Numbered from the stretch's first letter, positions 36,405-48,395 are shown. The stretch: 64,000 nt of DNA from Hypericum androsaemum (GCA_963995505.1 OZ023198.1:744001-808000); one strand, 5' to 3'. The notes: generated by a model from the sequence alone, not told the origin. A program made the numbers and translations.

Positions 36405-36528
36405 ACCAGCTCATGTATGGTATGATGGATACAGTGTCAGTCCTTAAATATGAGGTGGGAAGATCGAATCCCATGACCGTCTAAGATCCGAAATTGTAGA
36501 AACAATTTAAATCTCACAAAAAAAAAAT
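36405..36528 (+). mobile_element. Short tRNA-derived SINE
   Basis: It contains a B-box-like AGATCGAATCCCATG and an A-run at the 3' end. Flanks TCACATTCACTT (36393-36404) and TCACATTGACTT (36529-36540) match at 11 of 12 bases as a target duplication. Confidence 0.75.
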
Positions 36529-36769
36529 TCACATTGACTTTCAAAAATAAGTGACAAAAGTTCGTTCAGCGGCTTGGGGATTCCACGGGACCGACTCCGA
36601 CCGCTTGTCTGTGCTTGCAACTCCACCTCCGTAGCTCCCCGTCGTTCCGATACATTGTCACGAAGATTTTTTTTATAAGTAAAGTTTGATTATTCCTAAA
36701 AAAAATCCAAGGATAGTTATACCAGAGTAAATATATCACATTGAGTGTAAGATAGAACATATCAAAGTA

Positions 36770-36993
36770 GCTAATTATAAGATAAATATTATCGAAGGAA
36801 GAAAACCAACCTCAAATGACCGCAAATCAGTAACAGGGCCGGAGACCAGGTGAAAAGCAGCATCGCAGCCAGCCAGCGCTGCATGCTCCAAACCCTCGCG
36901 ATCAGCTGAAACAATCTCAGAATAAACATCCCCGCAAGGCAACGCAAGAGGCCCTTCCACCTCAACCAGGCCACTCTCACACAGAAGTAAGTC
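36770..36993 (-). CDS. Unrecognised exon-like frame
   Basis: On the minus strand a polypyrimidine/TTTAG acceptor leads into a frame reading LNEDLLLCESGLVEVEG, then DVYSEIVSADREGLEHAALAGCDAAFHLVSG, and closes at a GAG|GTTGGT donor. The composition is balanced and protein-like, unlike nearby DNA. I do not recognise the protein. It could be one exon of a degenerate gene. Confidence 0.35.
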
Positions 36994-37928
36994 TTCGTTG
37001 AGGCCTAAATAAAAAAATCTAATAAATAGTGGCGTAACAAAATAAGGAGCATATAGATCAACTAACCAAATATTATTTTTCCATTGTTAAAAGGCATAAA
37101 TTCAAGACATGCAAATGAAACTGCGTAAAACTTTACAAAGAGAGCACTTTTAATGAGCCACTCATTATTTTATTAAAAGTTCTTTCATGTCCATAATAAG
37201 GATAATCTCATCAAATTTCTACTAACAAAATCTCGTTTTTCCAAGCGGTCATAGAAGGAAAGAAAAATAACATAATCGTGCATGTTCATGAGATGTATTT
37301 TTTTTTCTATATTTGATAATTTTTACTTTTTAAAGAGAACATGAAGTTTAGATTATGAATTAAAATTTTCCAATAAAATTGATTCATAGAAAAGGTTAAT
37401 AAGCATCAACGTTTATCGTGCTAAAAATGTGAATGAATTGACTTGAAGCTCGATTAAACATTGTGTAAGGTGCGTTAGTTGATCTATATTTAGTACACAA
37501 TGTTGATCTATATTTACCATAGTCAAGAGGCCTCAACTTCAGGATATGGAAATGAAAGTGCGTTAAAATTCTACAAAGAGAGTTTTGTTGTCCTTAATAA
37601 TTTGAATTTAGATTAGTGAGTAAATATTGAATAAAAAATTATTTGATGTCCATAATAAGAACAATGTCATTAAATTTCTACTACCAGAATCTGGTTTTTC
37701 CAAACGATCATTGATGTAATGAAAAATAAAAAAAAAGTGCATGAGAATTTAGATCGTTAGCCACTGAATATATTTTTTTGGATTTATATCATTTGATATA
37801 GGTGAGACTTTTGAAAAGTAGCAATAAATATTTAACAATATTACATTCTCAATTATTTGAACTCGAGACATGGTCAAGATAGAACAACGTTATTATCAGT
37901 TGATTAAGTGCTTGTACGTTTTGCTTAC

Positions 37929-38176
37929 TGTAATGTTCCTGATTAAGGGATTAGGAATTAAGAACCCTAATTTGGTATAATTGAGGAAAATAGAGAGAAG
38001 AGAGATATAGGAAGGAAGAAGGAAAGAAACGTTTCTATTAGAAAATTGGTAAAATATCTGGATAGTTATAATTGTTTATCCTTTTTCTATTTATACTCCA
38101 ACTAAACTAGCTTATTATAATATAGTCCAAGTATTCATAATACTTCTAACTTAAGTCCCTGCGTATGAACATTACA
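37929..38176 (-). repeat. 3' LTR of the non-autonomous LTR element
   Basis: 248 bp, TG...CA, next to the polypurine tract in the minus orientation. Confidence 0.9.
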
Positions 38177-38996
38177 ACTCCTCCCTTCAAAATAACCTTA
38201 TCCTCAAGGTTCAAGGACAACAAAATCATGACCTCAAGTTTGCATGTTCGGTGCATCATGTCGCGCCTTCGGAACCCAAGTTTCTCCAAGAACCCCATAC
38301 TCAATCCACATGTACTCAATCCACCTGCTTTGGACTCCAATGGACCATCCTAGTAGCCATAATTGCAGATCAAGTTTTCCTTGGTCCCTCCCATCAACCT
38401 TACGCTCAAGAAGACCAATGTGCACCATTTCCAAACTCCAACACTTGGACATAGCATGCAACATTGAGTTCTTGGCTGCCTCAGATTGCCCATTGTGCAT
38501 TTGGTGGCTTATATTTTCAGCTTAATAGTTGCTGGAAAAGAAAAGAAGACTCAGTTTCAAGTGAAGTCTCCAACTGCAGATTCGTGGTCTGAACCATTGC
38601 AGCAAAATGTAACTACTGTAAAAGTGTAGCAAAAGAGGATTCTATAACTGCTTCAAATTCCAAGCCTCCAATCCCATTAATCTTGAACATTGCATTGGCC
38701 AAGTATTTGTCATGCAGTTTAATCACTTTTCTGATAAGGCCCTGCTCTTGAACACTATTTGTAGCAAGATTTCCCAACTTGAATGCACAAGGAACACAAT
38801 AGCAGCCAGGTCCTCCTTTCATCCTCCATCGAGGCCAAACTTGCCAAAATTATTGCTGAATTTTCTGTCAAAAACATACGAACATCAGACTAAGAACATG
38901 TATAATAACTTCCTGCTCCACATTACTTGGAACGACTGGATTTGATGGCAGCAGAAGAACATTTCTAAGCACAAAAGCATAGCCTATGGCACATTC

Positions 38997-39551
38997 TTAA
39001 ACCATTGAGCTCTTTGGTGTATGCTTTCCCACATATGTTGTACTGCTGGCAATAGTTAATAGTTTTCCATTCACCAACAACAAAGCCAACAGTAGTACCC
39101 CAACCTGCATTTCTTCATCACCCTTTTTAGCAATCTTTGCAGCAGAGGGAAAACTTGCATCTGCAAAAGTGGCAGCGGCTGTTGAATCCATAGAAATTTG
39201 CAGGTCAGGCAGCTTCAGAAATGCAGTATGTTGCTGCTGTAACAACTCAACAATGAATGAATATGCAACAAGTAGTAATTCTGGTTCCTTCAAAGATGCA
39301 CCAGACTTTGCTGACATTGAATCTGTAGTAGGCACTGAATCTGCAGCCAACATTGTAGACTTTAAATCTGCAGCAATATGTAGAATTTGCAGATCTACAT
39401 AAAACTTTTTCCATTGCTTCTGCAAGTACACTGAAAACTTGATGCGAAAGTTGTAAAAAACTTGTATGTTCATCACCTCAGGCACAGGTTCAAATTCTGC
39501 TTCCTGCACCCCAAAAACAATCCCTGATGCATCTGCTTTTCTCTTCTGCAA
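38997..39551 (-). pseudogene. Part of the non-autonomous element's internal frame, cut by a Mutator-like element
   Basis: A 184-codon frame with MNIQVFYNFRIKFSVYLQKQ and VAYSFIVELLQQQHTAF, on the same strand as the LTR element. It starts exactly at the edge of the nested Mutator-like element. It has no similarity to known pol domains that I can see. More of the same internal region continues at 40835-41394. Confidence 0.45.
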
Positions 39552-40825
39552 GGGACAAATTATCCTCAGGTCCCTGTGTTATAATTTTATCATTCGCAGG
39601 TCCCTGTATTATGAAAATAGTGTGTGAGGTCTCTATGTTTTAAGAAATATTGGTCTGAGGTCCCTGGTCACCGGATCAGAGATTTTCTCCGGCATAGAGC
39701 CATTTGAAAAGACGAAAATACTCCTCCTATTTTTCTCTCCCCTCACAAAAAAAATCTTCATCTTCAACCTCTGAAAAATAGCCAAGATTATATAAACCAT
39801 CCAAGTCATTAACTAAAAATAAGAACTCATAACTCAATTTTTGATCCGTTCTTCTCATATTCACGTTCTTCATCCCCAATCCAGAACTCAACTTCTCTTC
39901 CTCCCCGACCTAAAGCACCAAGCCCGCCCTGATTCAAGCTCTGGTGGATGGCCCAACGGATGGGCGACCGCCGCCGTGACGTTCCCCCTTAAGACCCTGT
40001 TCCTTCTCCCTGACACCAAGGAAAGGACGATGACATCATTAGATCCGGCCAGATCTAGTTCCTCCTCTCGGCCAGACCCAGTTCATCATCAGTCATCGAA
40101 CGAGGTCGTCCATCTTCAAATGAATAAAGCTAGATGTCGAGAGGTTGTAGATTGGATAGAACCTTCCCAAATTTGGGAATCAGGGTTCTTCATCGACATT
40201 GCACGAGCTCTCAAGAACACACCCTCTCTCACTTCTACGGTCACTGAGAAAGGGGAGGCAAGTTGAAAAAGAAAATGCAAGTCTCGCCGGAGGGAGTAAA
40301 CATTATGTACTTTTTGTTGGGTTTAATTAACTGGGTTGGGTTTAATTAATCGATGGACAATCTGGATTTCATCGTGAACTAGTTTTATTGAACTGGGTAG
40401 CAACTCATGGGTGTTCATGAACTAGATTTCTGGATTTTTTGTTGAAGAACAAAGCCACAAATTCTATCCTATGAAACTCAAAGTAACTACAAGATGTTTA
40501 AATTTTAAAGGTTTAGAATTAGGAACAAGGATGCTTTAGCTGTGAAAGAATTGAACCAAGTAATCGTTGTCCAAGAATAAATATTCCCCGAGAAGATGAA
40601 CCAAACCCAGATGTTCCTCGTTGTTCTTTTTATTTTTAAAAATTTTGACTAGAGGGGTATTTTCATCTTTTCAGATGGCTCTCTGCCGGAGAAAATTTCT
40701 GATCCGGTGACTAGGGACCTCGGACCAATATTTTTTAAAAAGTAGGGACTTCACACACTATTTCCATAACACAGGAACCTGCGAATGATAAAATTATAAC
40801 ACAAGGACCTGAAAGCAATTTGCTC
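39552..40825. mobile_element. Mutator-like TIR element 3, nested
   Basis: TIRs of about 190 bp share blocks such as TTTCTCCGG, CCGGTGAC and GAATGATAAAATTATAACAC with their reverse complements. The right TIR ends GAGCAAATTGC on its strand, matching elements 1 and 2. Flanks CTTCTGCAA and ATTTTGCAA are a decayed 9-bp target duplication (7 of 9, or 8 of 9 with a one-base shift). The core carries a 141-codon frame. Confidence 0.85.
39841..40266 (+). CDS. Open frame in the core of Mutator-like element 3
   Basis: The 141-codon translation (KHQARPDSSSGGWPNGWATAA near its start region, SSSSRPDPVHHQSSNEVVHL later) has no domain I recognise. It is the GC-rich core of the element and may derive from a captured gene fragment. 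A function is not implied. Confidence 0.3.
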   Translation: MIRSSHIHVLHPQSRTQLLFLPDLKHQARPDSSSGGWPNGWATAAVTFPLKTLFLLPDTKERTMTSLDPARSSSSSRPDPVHHQSSNEVVHLQMNKARCREVVDWIEPSQIWESGFFIDIARALKNTPSLTSTVTEKGEAS

Positions 40826-41394
40826 ATTTTGCAAGTGGTGCTAAACCACAAAAAAATTTTTTTGCATGTGGTGGCATTTCATGAATTTGCTGCCCAATAT
40901 GCAGAAATCGTTACAGAATTTCAGAACTGCCTTGCCACAAGCAATATATGAACCTTCAGATCCTTCCTTGGATCGCCATCTAGGCCAAATTCACCAAAAG
41001 TGTTGTTGAACTTGCTGATGGAAATACTTGGACATCACCTTGGATGTGGCCATCTTCATCTCTTCACGAGTACAGCTAAATTCATTTTCAAAAGCACATG
41101 ACTGATGACACGGATTCATAAGATCATCCATGATAGCCGTTGATTGTTTCATTGGTGGATCTCCAATTAATAATGGTCTCGTTCCCTCACAACTCTTTCT
41201 CTACATGAGCTCCAAATTCTGAGTGCGTCCAATCTTCATCATCTTTACTGTTCTCATCACATTTCAGCATGTTCACTTCTAACCTTATAGAAAATTCAAA
41301 ATCAGAAACTATTCCATTATCATGTAATTTGCATTCACCATTTTTTTCTTTCTCGGGCATAAGATCAGTCACATAAAGCTGCTCACAACGCATT

Positions 41395-44300
41395 TGTAAA
41401 AACAGGTTTGGATCTTTGTTTGGTAGAAATTCTCACTTGTATTAAATGAAATCAACTAACTACATACATAGAATAGCAAAGAGGCATTTATACAAGGGAA
41501 CTATGAAAGAGAAAAATATGTTCAAATCTGCAGATTATAGCCGTTGGACTCCAACGACTATAATCCAGATTTGACCCCAGATTTGATGGCTGTACTAGAC
41601 ACCATTTCTAAGGACTAAAAAAGGAAGAATAAAGAACAACTAGACTAAATATAAATAACTAGTCTAAATCATGATGATCAACATGATCATCTTGATTGTT
41701 CTTCTCTTTGACAGCAGACAGCAAGTGCAGCAGAGTAGAAAGTACCCAGATGCCATAAAGTGCTCCTAGCTTGTTCATCTTAGAAAGATCTTCAACCTTG
41801 AATTAAGAACATCATAACACCATAGAACAACCTACTGCAGCACCTGCAATACATAAGACAATATGAATTAGTGATCTAATAATTCAACACTCCCTCTCAA
41901 GTTAGGCTTGTAAAGATTAAACAAACCTAACTTGCTAGAGAGGTAGTTAAATTGATTAGATGACAGTGCCTTAGTAAAAATATCAGCAGTCTGTTTAGAA
42001 CTGCAGAGATAAAGAGTAGCAATGTCTTTGCTTTGGACTTTTTCTCGGATAAAGTGACAATCCACTTCGATATGCTTAGTCTTTTCATGAAACACAGGAT
42101 TAGCAGTAATATAAATAGCAGATTGGTTGTCACAATGCATGATCATGGGACCAGATTGCTGAAAGTCTAAAGATTCAACCAATTGCCTAAGCCAAATTAG
42201 TTCACTGGCAGTTAGAGCCATAGCCCTATACTCAGCTTCAGCTGAGGACCTAGCCACCACACTCTGTTTTTTGCTTTTCCAAGTGACTAGATTGCCTCCA
42301 ACATAAGTGTAAAAACCACTAATGGACCTTCTATCATCTTTAGCCCCAGCCCAGCTAGCATCAGAATAGGCAGTGATGTTCCTCTTTTCTCATTAGCAGA
42401 CCTTGACCTGGACTGGTTTTTAGATATTGAAGAATCCTATTAGCAATGGCTTGGTGACTGGTTCTAGGGCTATACATAGCTTGACTAATTAAGCTGACAC
42501 CAAAGGAAATTTGAGGCTGAGTTATGGTTAAGTAGATTAACTTACCAAAAAGTCTTTGAAACCTTCCAATGTTGCTTAGAGACTGACCTTTAAGGTTAGA
42601 AAAAATAGTTCCACATTCAAGTGGAGTGTTCATAGGCTTGCAGTCAGATTTCAGAGTTTCTTTTAGCAAGTCTAGGACATACTTTTTTTGACATAAGTGA
42701 ATACCTTTATTAGAATATGCAAACTCAATGCCAAAAAAGTATTTCAGTTTGCCCAAATCTTTAATATCAAACTTGCAATTCAGAGCTTGTTTCAGTTTAA
42801 AAATGCCTTCAAGATAGCTCCCAGTTATAATCAAATCATCAACATACATGTAGACCACAATGATACCTTTTACAGATTTAAGCACAAACAGGGTATAATC
42901 AGTAGGACTTTTATGAAAACTAAGACTAATCAACTCTTTACTCAATTTATGGTACCAAGCTCTAGGGAACTGCTTTAAACCATAGATAGCTTTCCTTAGT
43001 TTACACACTTTATCAGAGTTATGCATGGGGTGACCTTCAGGAACACTCATATAGATTTCCTCCTCAAGATCTCCTTGAAGAAATGAATTTCTAACATCCA
43101 TTTGCTGTAGAGGCCAGTCAAAATTGACAGCAGTAGAAATAATGACTCTAATAGTGTTTATTTTAGCAACAGGGGCAAAAGTTTTAGTGTAGTCTATCCC
43201 ACGGATTTGAGTGAAATCCCTAGAAACAAGCCTAGCGTTATGCCTTTCTATAGAGCCATCATTTTTGTACTTAATCTTGAACAACCACCTACAACTAACA
43301 ACATTTTTATTAGGAGGTAGATTAGTTAAAATCCAGGTGTTGTTTTTCTCAATAGCAGTTAACTCTTCATGCATTGCTTTTTGCCAAACTTTGGAATTAC
43401 AAGCATCATCATAGTTCGTAGGCTCATAATTGGTCTCTAAGCTACTCAAAAAACTTGAATGATTGCTTGAAATAGCAGTGTAATCAACATGCTTGTCTAT
43501 AGGATATAGGCTTACTTGATGAGTTCTGTGATCTTCCTGAGCAGAGGCAGATTTCCATTTGTTGGGCCTCTGAGATCTTCTTAGAGGCGGTCCTGGAGGT
43601 GTTCTGGTTTCCATCTGCTGCTTGCGGACTCTTGTATCTTCTGGGACTACTTTTGGTCTTTTCTGATATACCAAAGGTAAGTCAGGATATGATTCTTTTG
43701 ACCTGCAAGAGTTATCAGGAGATTTGCCTTGGTCTTTATGTTCTCCTTCTGCTATAGATTTCTCCCCTGCATTGTTAGTGTCTCTATGCTGCTCTTGATC
43801 AGGATAGATGTCTTAATATGACACTCTTATCCTATGGATCTCAGCGGCTTCAATAGGGTGAGTTTCACGAGCAACCTCGCCCTAAAAATCATTATCCCAA
43901 TTGTCAACCAGATTTTGCACATAATAGGGTTGATTTTCCAGAAAAGTAACATCTCTAGAAAGGCATTTCTGCTTAGTTTTAGGCATTTCTGCCATTAAGG
44001 CTCTGATACCATGTAAAAATAGGTTTGGATCTTTGTTTGGTAGAAATTCTCACCTGTATTAAATGAAATCAACTAACTACATACATATAATAGCAAAGAG
44101 GCTTTTATACAAGGGAACTAGGAAAGAGAAAAATATGTTCAAATCTGCAGATTATAGCCGTTGGACTCCAACGACTATAATCCAGATTTGACCTCAGATT
44201 TGATGGCTGTACTAGACACCATTTTCAAGGACTAAAAAGGAAGAATAAAGAACAACTAGACTAAATATAAACAACTAGTCTAAATCATGATGATCAACAT

Positions 44301-44505
44301 GATCATCATGATTGTTCTTCTCCTTGACAGCAGACAACAAGTGCAGCAGAGTAGAAAGTACCCGGATGCCATAAAGTGCTCCTAGCTTGTTCATCTTAGA
44401 AAGATCTTCAAGCTTGAATGAAGAATATCATAACACCAGAGAACAACCTACTGCAGCACCTGTAATACATAAGACACTAGGAATTAGTGATCTAATAATT
44501 CAACA
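41395..44505 (-). mobile_element. Deleted Ty1-copia element nested in the LTR element
   Basis: LTRs of about 495 bp at 41395-41889 and 44012-44505 (TGTAAAAA...TTCAACA) differ at about 4-5% by hand count. A perfect initiator-Met primer-binding site TGGTATCAGAGC lies at 44000-44011 and the polypurine tract at about 41890-41903. The interior keeps only part of pol: gag, protease and most of integrase are missing. The target duplication is not clear (GCATT and TACAT). It interrupts the host element's gag. Confidence 0.93.
41868..43995 (-). pseudogene. Copia pol remnant: reverse transcriptase and RNase H
   Basis: The 43674-42361 frame holds the reverse transcriptase (WLFKIKYKNDGSIERHNARLV, QMDVRNSFLQGDL, YMYVDDLIITGS). 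The frame 42260-41868 holds RNase H (VARSSAEAEYRAMA, HCDNQSAIYI, TKALSSNQFNYL). The two are separated by a frameshift near 42360. Upstream, an ATG (43994) opens MAEMPKTKQKCLSRDVTFLENQP, joining a gag-like start directly to the post-integrase region, with two later stops (about 43815, 43883). RDVTFLEN normally follows integrase, so a large internal deletion has occurred. Confidence 0.88.
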
Positions 44506-45388
44506 TACATGTTGACCAACCCCACAAAATTCAGGTGGAACTTTCGAATCCACTTCATCTTCAATACTAAAATCACAAAAATCTGCTGCAATTTCACTCT
44601 TGTTAAATGATGATTCTAGTTGTTCTTTATCTGCCTTTGAAGTTGCTATAAGATCAGTAGCTCCCTTGGATCTCATTGCTTCTGGTTCAGCATTATCCCC
44701 CATAATTGTCCTTACTTTACCTTCTCTACCAAGAACAAATTCAGATTCTAAATCTCTAGTAGCATTTGTTGCAATGGTCACAGGTGAAACGCTATCAGAT
44801 ACAGGACCAAGAGTATCCATATTCTCCTCAAAGCGTGTACACAATGCGTCTACAAAGTCATCCCATTCAGCCCATTTGTTACCCAAGCTCCACGACCAAT
44901 ACCACAATCTCGCCTTGCCCACCAACAAATCAGCTACTAAACTATCCTTGTAGATCTCTAGGGATCTATCTGTTCACCGAGAAATATTCTTCACAAACCC
45001 TAATCCAAGCCCTCAGGTTAACACCCGAAAAGGTAGGAAGACAGGAAAAATCCTGTTGAGATAGAAATTTATTTACCTCATTCTGAAAACTTTCATTAAT
45101 TCACCCACCACGCTCGTTCAAGAACTGGCCACGGCGTGACTCCGTTCTGTACTTTTGAGCTGAGAACTCTTGGTGGCTCCCCGACGCACAAACCTTTTGC
45201 TCCAGCCATGACGAATCCTCCAAGAATTGGTTCCAGTGAGATTCAGTTTCATCTTCCCGGCTCAGAAACTCTTGGCGTCTCTCCGGTCGTGACCCTCCAA
45301 GATAACGACGTCGGTTATTGCCCATCTCAGAAATGTGAGATTCTTGTGAACCGTTCCGCCCAATAACGTGAAACCGTTCATCCAACAA
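44506..45388 (-). pseudogene. Gag relic of the non-autonomous LTR element
   Basis: Fragments in different frames give a retrotransposon Gag core: LPTFSGVNLRAWIRVCEEYFSV, then a break with stops, then LLVGKARLWYWSWSLG and EWDDFVDALCTRFEEN. The frame is then cut by the nested copia insertion at 44505. An N-terminal part (45101-45388) is open but in another frame. Confidence 0.75.
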
Positions 45389-45431
45389 TTCATTAGCTAG
45401 TAAATTCGAGGATTCACAAGGTCTGATACCA

Positions 45432-45685
45432 TATAATGCCCCTGATTAAGGGATTAGGAATTAAGAACCCTAATTTGGTAGAATTGGGGAAAATAGAGAG
45501 AAGAGAGATAGAGGAAGGAAGAAGGAAAAAACGTAACTGTTTCTATTAGAAAATTGGTAAAATATTTGGATAGTTACAATTGTTTATTTTTTTTTCTCTT
45601 TATACTCCCACTAAACTGGCTTATTACAATATAGTCTAAGTATTCTTAATACTTCTCACTTAAGTCCATGCGTATGAACATTACA
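45432..45685 (-). repeat. 5' LTR of the non-autonomous LTR element
   Basis: 254 bp, next to the TGGTATCAGACC primer-binding site. Its inner end has lost the terminal G (TATAATG for TGTAATG). Confidence 0.9.
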
Positions 45686-45832
45686 TTTACCAAGTTATTA
45701 TTTATCAATAGGTGACAACATTTTATTGTTGGTGTGACATTTTGCTTACCATTCGATATATTCTTTGGCCTCTTTTTGCTTACCAAGTTAGTTGGTTTGG
45801 TGTGGGCTTTTTGGCCTTAGGACCTAGTATTT

Positions 45833-45945
45833 TTTTGCCCACCTGTTGGCGTTTTCCCTTTTCTTTTACTTTTGTTTCCTTTGTTTTTTTTTTCTTTTTC
45901 TTTTGGTAATAAAATCTCTCTAATTAGTAAGAAAATGTGCTTGTT
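45833..45945 (+). mobile_element. Possible LINE-type 3' tail
   Basis: A T-rich tract then GGTAATAAAATCTCTC resembles plant LINE ends, but there is no clear A-run or target duplication. Confidence 0.25.
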
Positions 45946-47060
45946 GGTGTGAGCTAGTAAATATTGAATAACAATTTATTACATGTCCGTAATAAGAATA
46001 ATCTCGTAACATTTTTACTGACCAAATCTGTTTTTTCCAAACGGCCATTGATGGAATAAAAATTTAGAAATAAGGAGGGAAATAATTTCTTAGCGTTTCT
46101 TTCCATAAAGAAAATTCTTATTAAATTTTAGCTTATAAACTGTGATTCTTCCAAGGGCCCATAGAAAGAAAGAAAAATATCATATACGTGCATGTTCATG
46201 AGATTTTTTATTTCTATTTTTGATAATTTCCACTTTTTGAGAGAACATGAAATTTTGATAGTGAACTAAAATTGTCCAATAGAACTTTTAGTTTTCTTGA
46301 ATTTTTGGTTCTCGAAGAGCAGTGAAAATTGGCTAATGTATTCTTAGATAAGGTTAATATGCATCAACATTGGATCTAGTAAATTCAATTAAAGCTAAAT
46401 TGTCTCTACGTTTCAAGAATGCGAATGAATTTACTTGAAGCTCGAAAAATGAACATTAGTGTACTAAATATGACAATTTAATAAATACTTGTGTAACAAA
46501 ATAAGCACCATAGACCATGTAGATCAACAGACTAAAGGTTATTATACCATAAGGCTCAAGTTCAAGCTATGCAAATTCAAGTGAGTTAAAATTTTACAAA
46601 GATAGCCGTGTTATAGTAGTTGGACCGTCCATGAACTTAGATTAGTAGACGAGTAAATATTAAATAACAAGTTAAGTCATGTCCATAATAAGGATAATCT
46701 CATTTGATTTCTAATAACAAAATCTGTTTTTTTCAAGCGACTATAGATGGAATGAAAAATGTGAATGGGAATATTTTAATGCATTTATTTTCATAAAAAT
46801 AAAAATCTCGCTGAATTTTCACTCACCAAATCTGGTTCTGCCAAATAACACACGCCATTGAAAAAATTTCCCTTTTTGTAAGATTTGCCATCTTTGACCT
46901 AATTGTGTATATATACCAATCCTTCGAGGCCAAATTTTCCACCTCCTAATAACCACCTTTAAACTCAGAATGAACCATCTTCATTAAGTGGTAAAAGCAC
47001 TCCAGAGCACCCAAGCGACCAAAGAGCGTGGAGATGGAGGGAATGAGAAGGTGCAGCAAG

Positions 47061-47140
47061 AGAAGTAAGCACCAAATTCTTCTAAAAAAAGAGAAGTAAG
47101 CACCAAATTCTTCTAAAAAAAGAGAAGTAAGCACCAAACA
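47061..47140 (+). repeat. Minisatellite, 31 bp x 2.6
   Basis: The unit AGAAGTAAGCACCAAATTCT plus TCTAAAAAAAG repeats from 47061 with a period of 31 bp, with nearly no substitutions. Confidence 0.85.
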
Positions 47141-47749
47141 ACGATAAAGTGGTTAGCCCGATGTCTGTGTCCCAAACTTTGCCTCATGAGACAAGACAAT
47201 TTTGTGATAATCTCCACCCCAGCTTCATTGGATATTATTGCTTATTAATATTTCAACTTGCAACAGAATTACAAATAAACATTGATGATATAAGTATTAA
47301 ATGATAATGGCAAAATATTCGATTTTGTTGGAAAAGTTTTAGTTCTCGGTCTAAATTTCATGTTCCATAAAACATAGTCAATATTACCATGTATAGAAAA
47401 AAAACACATCTCATGAACAAGCTTATTGAAGATGCACATCATACAAGCAGAAAGAGCGGATGAAGCGCGACTGATCTGCAGCTTATGACCATTTTTTGGC
47501 CAAAACTCTCTGTCTATATCCTGACATGCTCTCTCTTATGCTCACAAACCCTAATGGCATGGAGCTCCTCGAGGGTCAAAGGTTTCATCTCACTTTCCTC
47601 CATGTCAATAGTTTTCTGGAGCCTCCCCCATTCGGCAATACCTCGTCGGATATACTAGATTTGGGTTCTATAATCATGACCTTTTTGTCGTTTCTCCTTA
47701 ATACTTTATTGCAACTCGAACACTAGAATAGTTGTTGCGCCATAATCAA

Positions 47750-47870
47750 CTACTAAATGCTCTGAACTTGCTCATTCCCCTCTTCTTTCGTCGTCTTCGG
47801 AAGGTGCACCATAGAGGTGTGGTGGGGAGAGTTGAGAAGATTGTCGATAATTGGTCACTGCCATCTTTGT
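47750..47870 (-). pseudogene. Fragment resembling the 5' exon of the MBD gene
   Basis: The minus strand shows similarity to the first ~100 bp of the MBD coding exon: an ATGGCAGTGAC start against ATGGCTGAAAG, then AATTATCGACAATCTTCTCA against AACAATCTTCCCA. The translation keeps an SSQ(L/T)SP motif and then decays. It looks like a truncated paralogue. Confidence 0.5.
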
Positions 47871-48276
47871 GAATATCATTGTTTCTCAATATTTCAACTT
47901 GCAACTTAATTACATACAATAATACAATAGACATTAATGATATAAGCCTTAAATGATATATTTGCCAATTCTCATTGGCGCACAAAGAGATTATGGAAAA
48001 TTAATCAATTTTGTTGGAAAAAATTTAGTTTTTGATTCCCCTAAAAATAGTCAAAATTATCTTGTATAGAAAAAAATAAATATCAGGAGCATGCATTTTT
48101 TTTCTTTTTTTTATGGCAAGTTGGAAGACCCAAAACTCGTAAATAAAAATTGAATAATATTTTCCTTTTATGGAAATGAAATAAATTCTTTAAAATCATG
48201 GCTATATATATTTCTTAATTTTCTTGGGGTCGGATTCAATGGAGACAAGTCTTGTTCCCACCGATGGGGATTAACA

Positions 48277-48395
48277 CAAACCAATATCATTATATATACA
48301 AACTAATATCATTTCACATGCAAACCAATATTTCTCCATATGCAAACCAGTCTCATGTAAACCAATATCACTTCACATGCAAACTAATATCACCT
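48277..48395 (+). repeat. Imperfect short repeats, about 20-22 bp
   Basis: Units on the theme CAAACCAATATCATTTCACATG recur five to six times with variable spacing. Confidence 0.6.

Larger units (their letters stand above)
37929..45685 (-). mobile_element. Non-autonomous LTR retrotransposon with gag relic, host to two nested insertions
   Basis: LTRs at 37929-38176 and 45432-45685 (TGTAATG...CATTACA type) differ at roughly 8% of positions by hand count, with a small indel. The flanks CTTAC (37924-37928) and TTTAC (45686-45690) fit a 5-bp target duplication. On the minus strand, a primer-binding site TGGTATCAGACC (45420-45431) abuts the 5' LTR and a polypurine tract (about 38177-38190, GAAGGGAGGAG) abuts the 3' LTR. 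Only gag-like frames are found; no protease, integrase or reverse transcriptase of its own. The GAG type and the NLEDKVILKGG motif before the polypurine tract point to the Ty3/gypsy side. Nested in it are a Mutator-like element and a copia element. Confidence 0.88.
37020..46860. repeat. Degenerate array of about 450-bp units, split by an LTR element
   Basis: Units share blocks such as ATGTCCATAATAAGGATAATCTC, TCTACTAACAAAATCT and TGCATGTTCATGAGAT. Copies are seen at about 37060-37330, 37500-37740, 45955-46110, 46130-46300 and 46500-46770. The LTR element at 37929-45685 lies inside and separates them. Confidence 0.7.

Noticed and set aside
41390..44510. Clear 5-bp target duplication for the nested copia
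   Set aside because: GCATT on the left and TACAT on the right do not match well, so I do not claim one.
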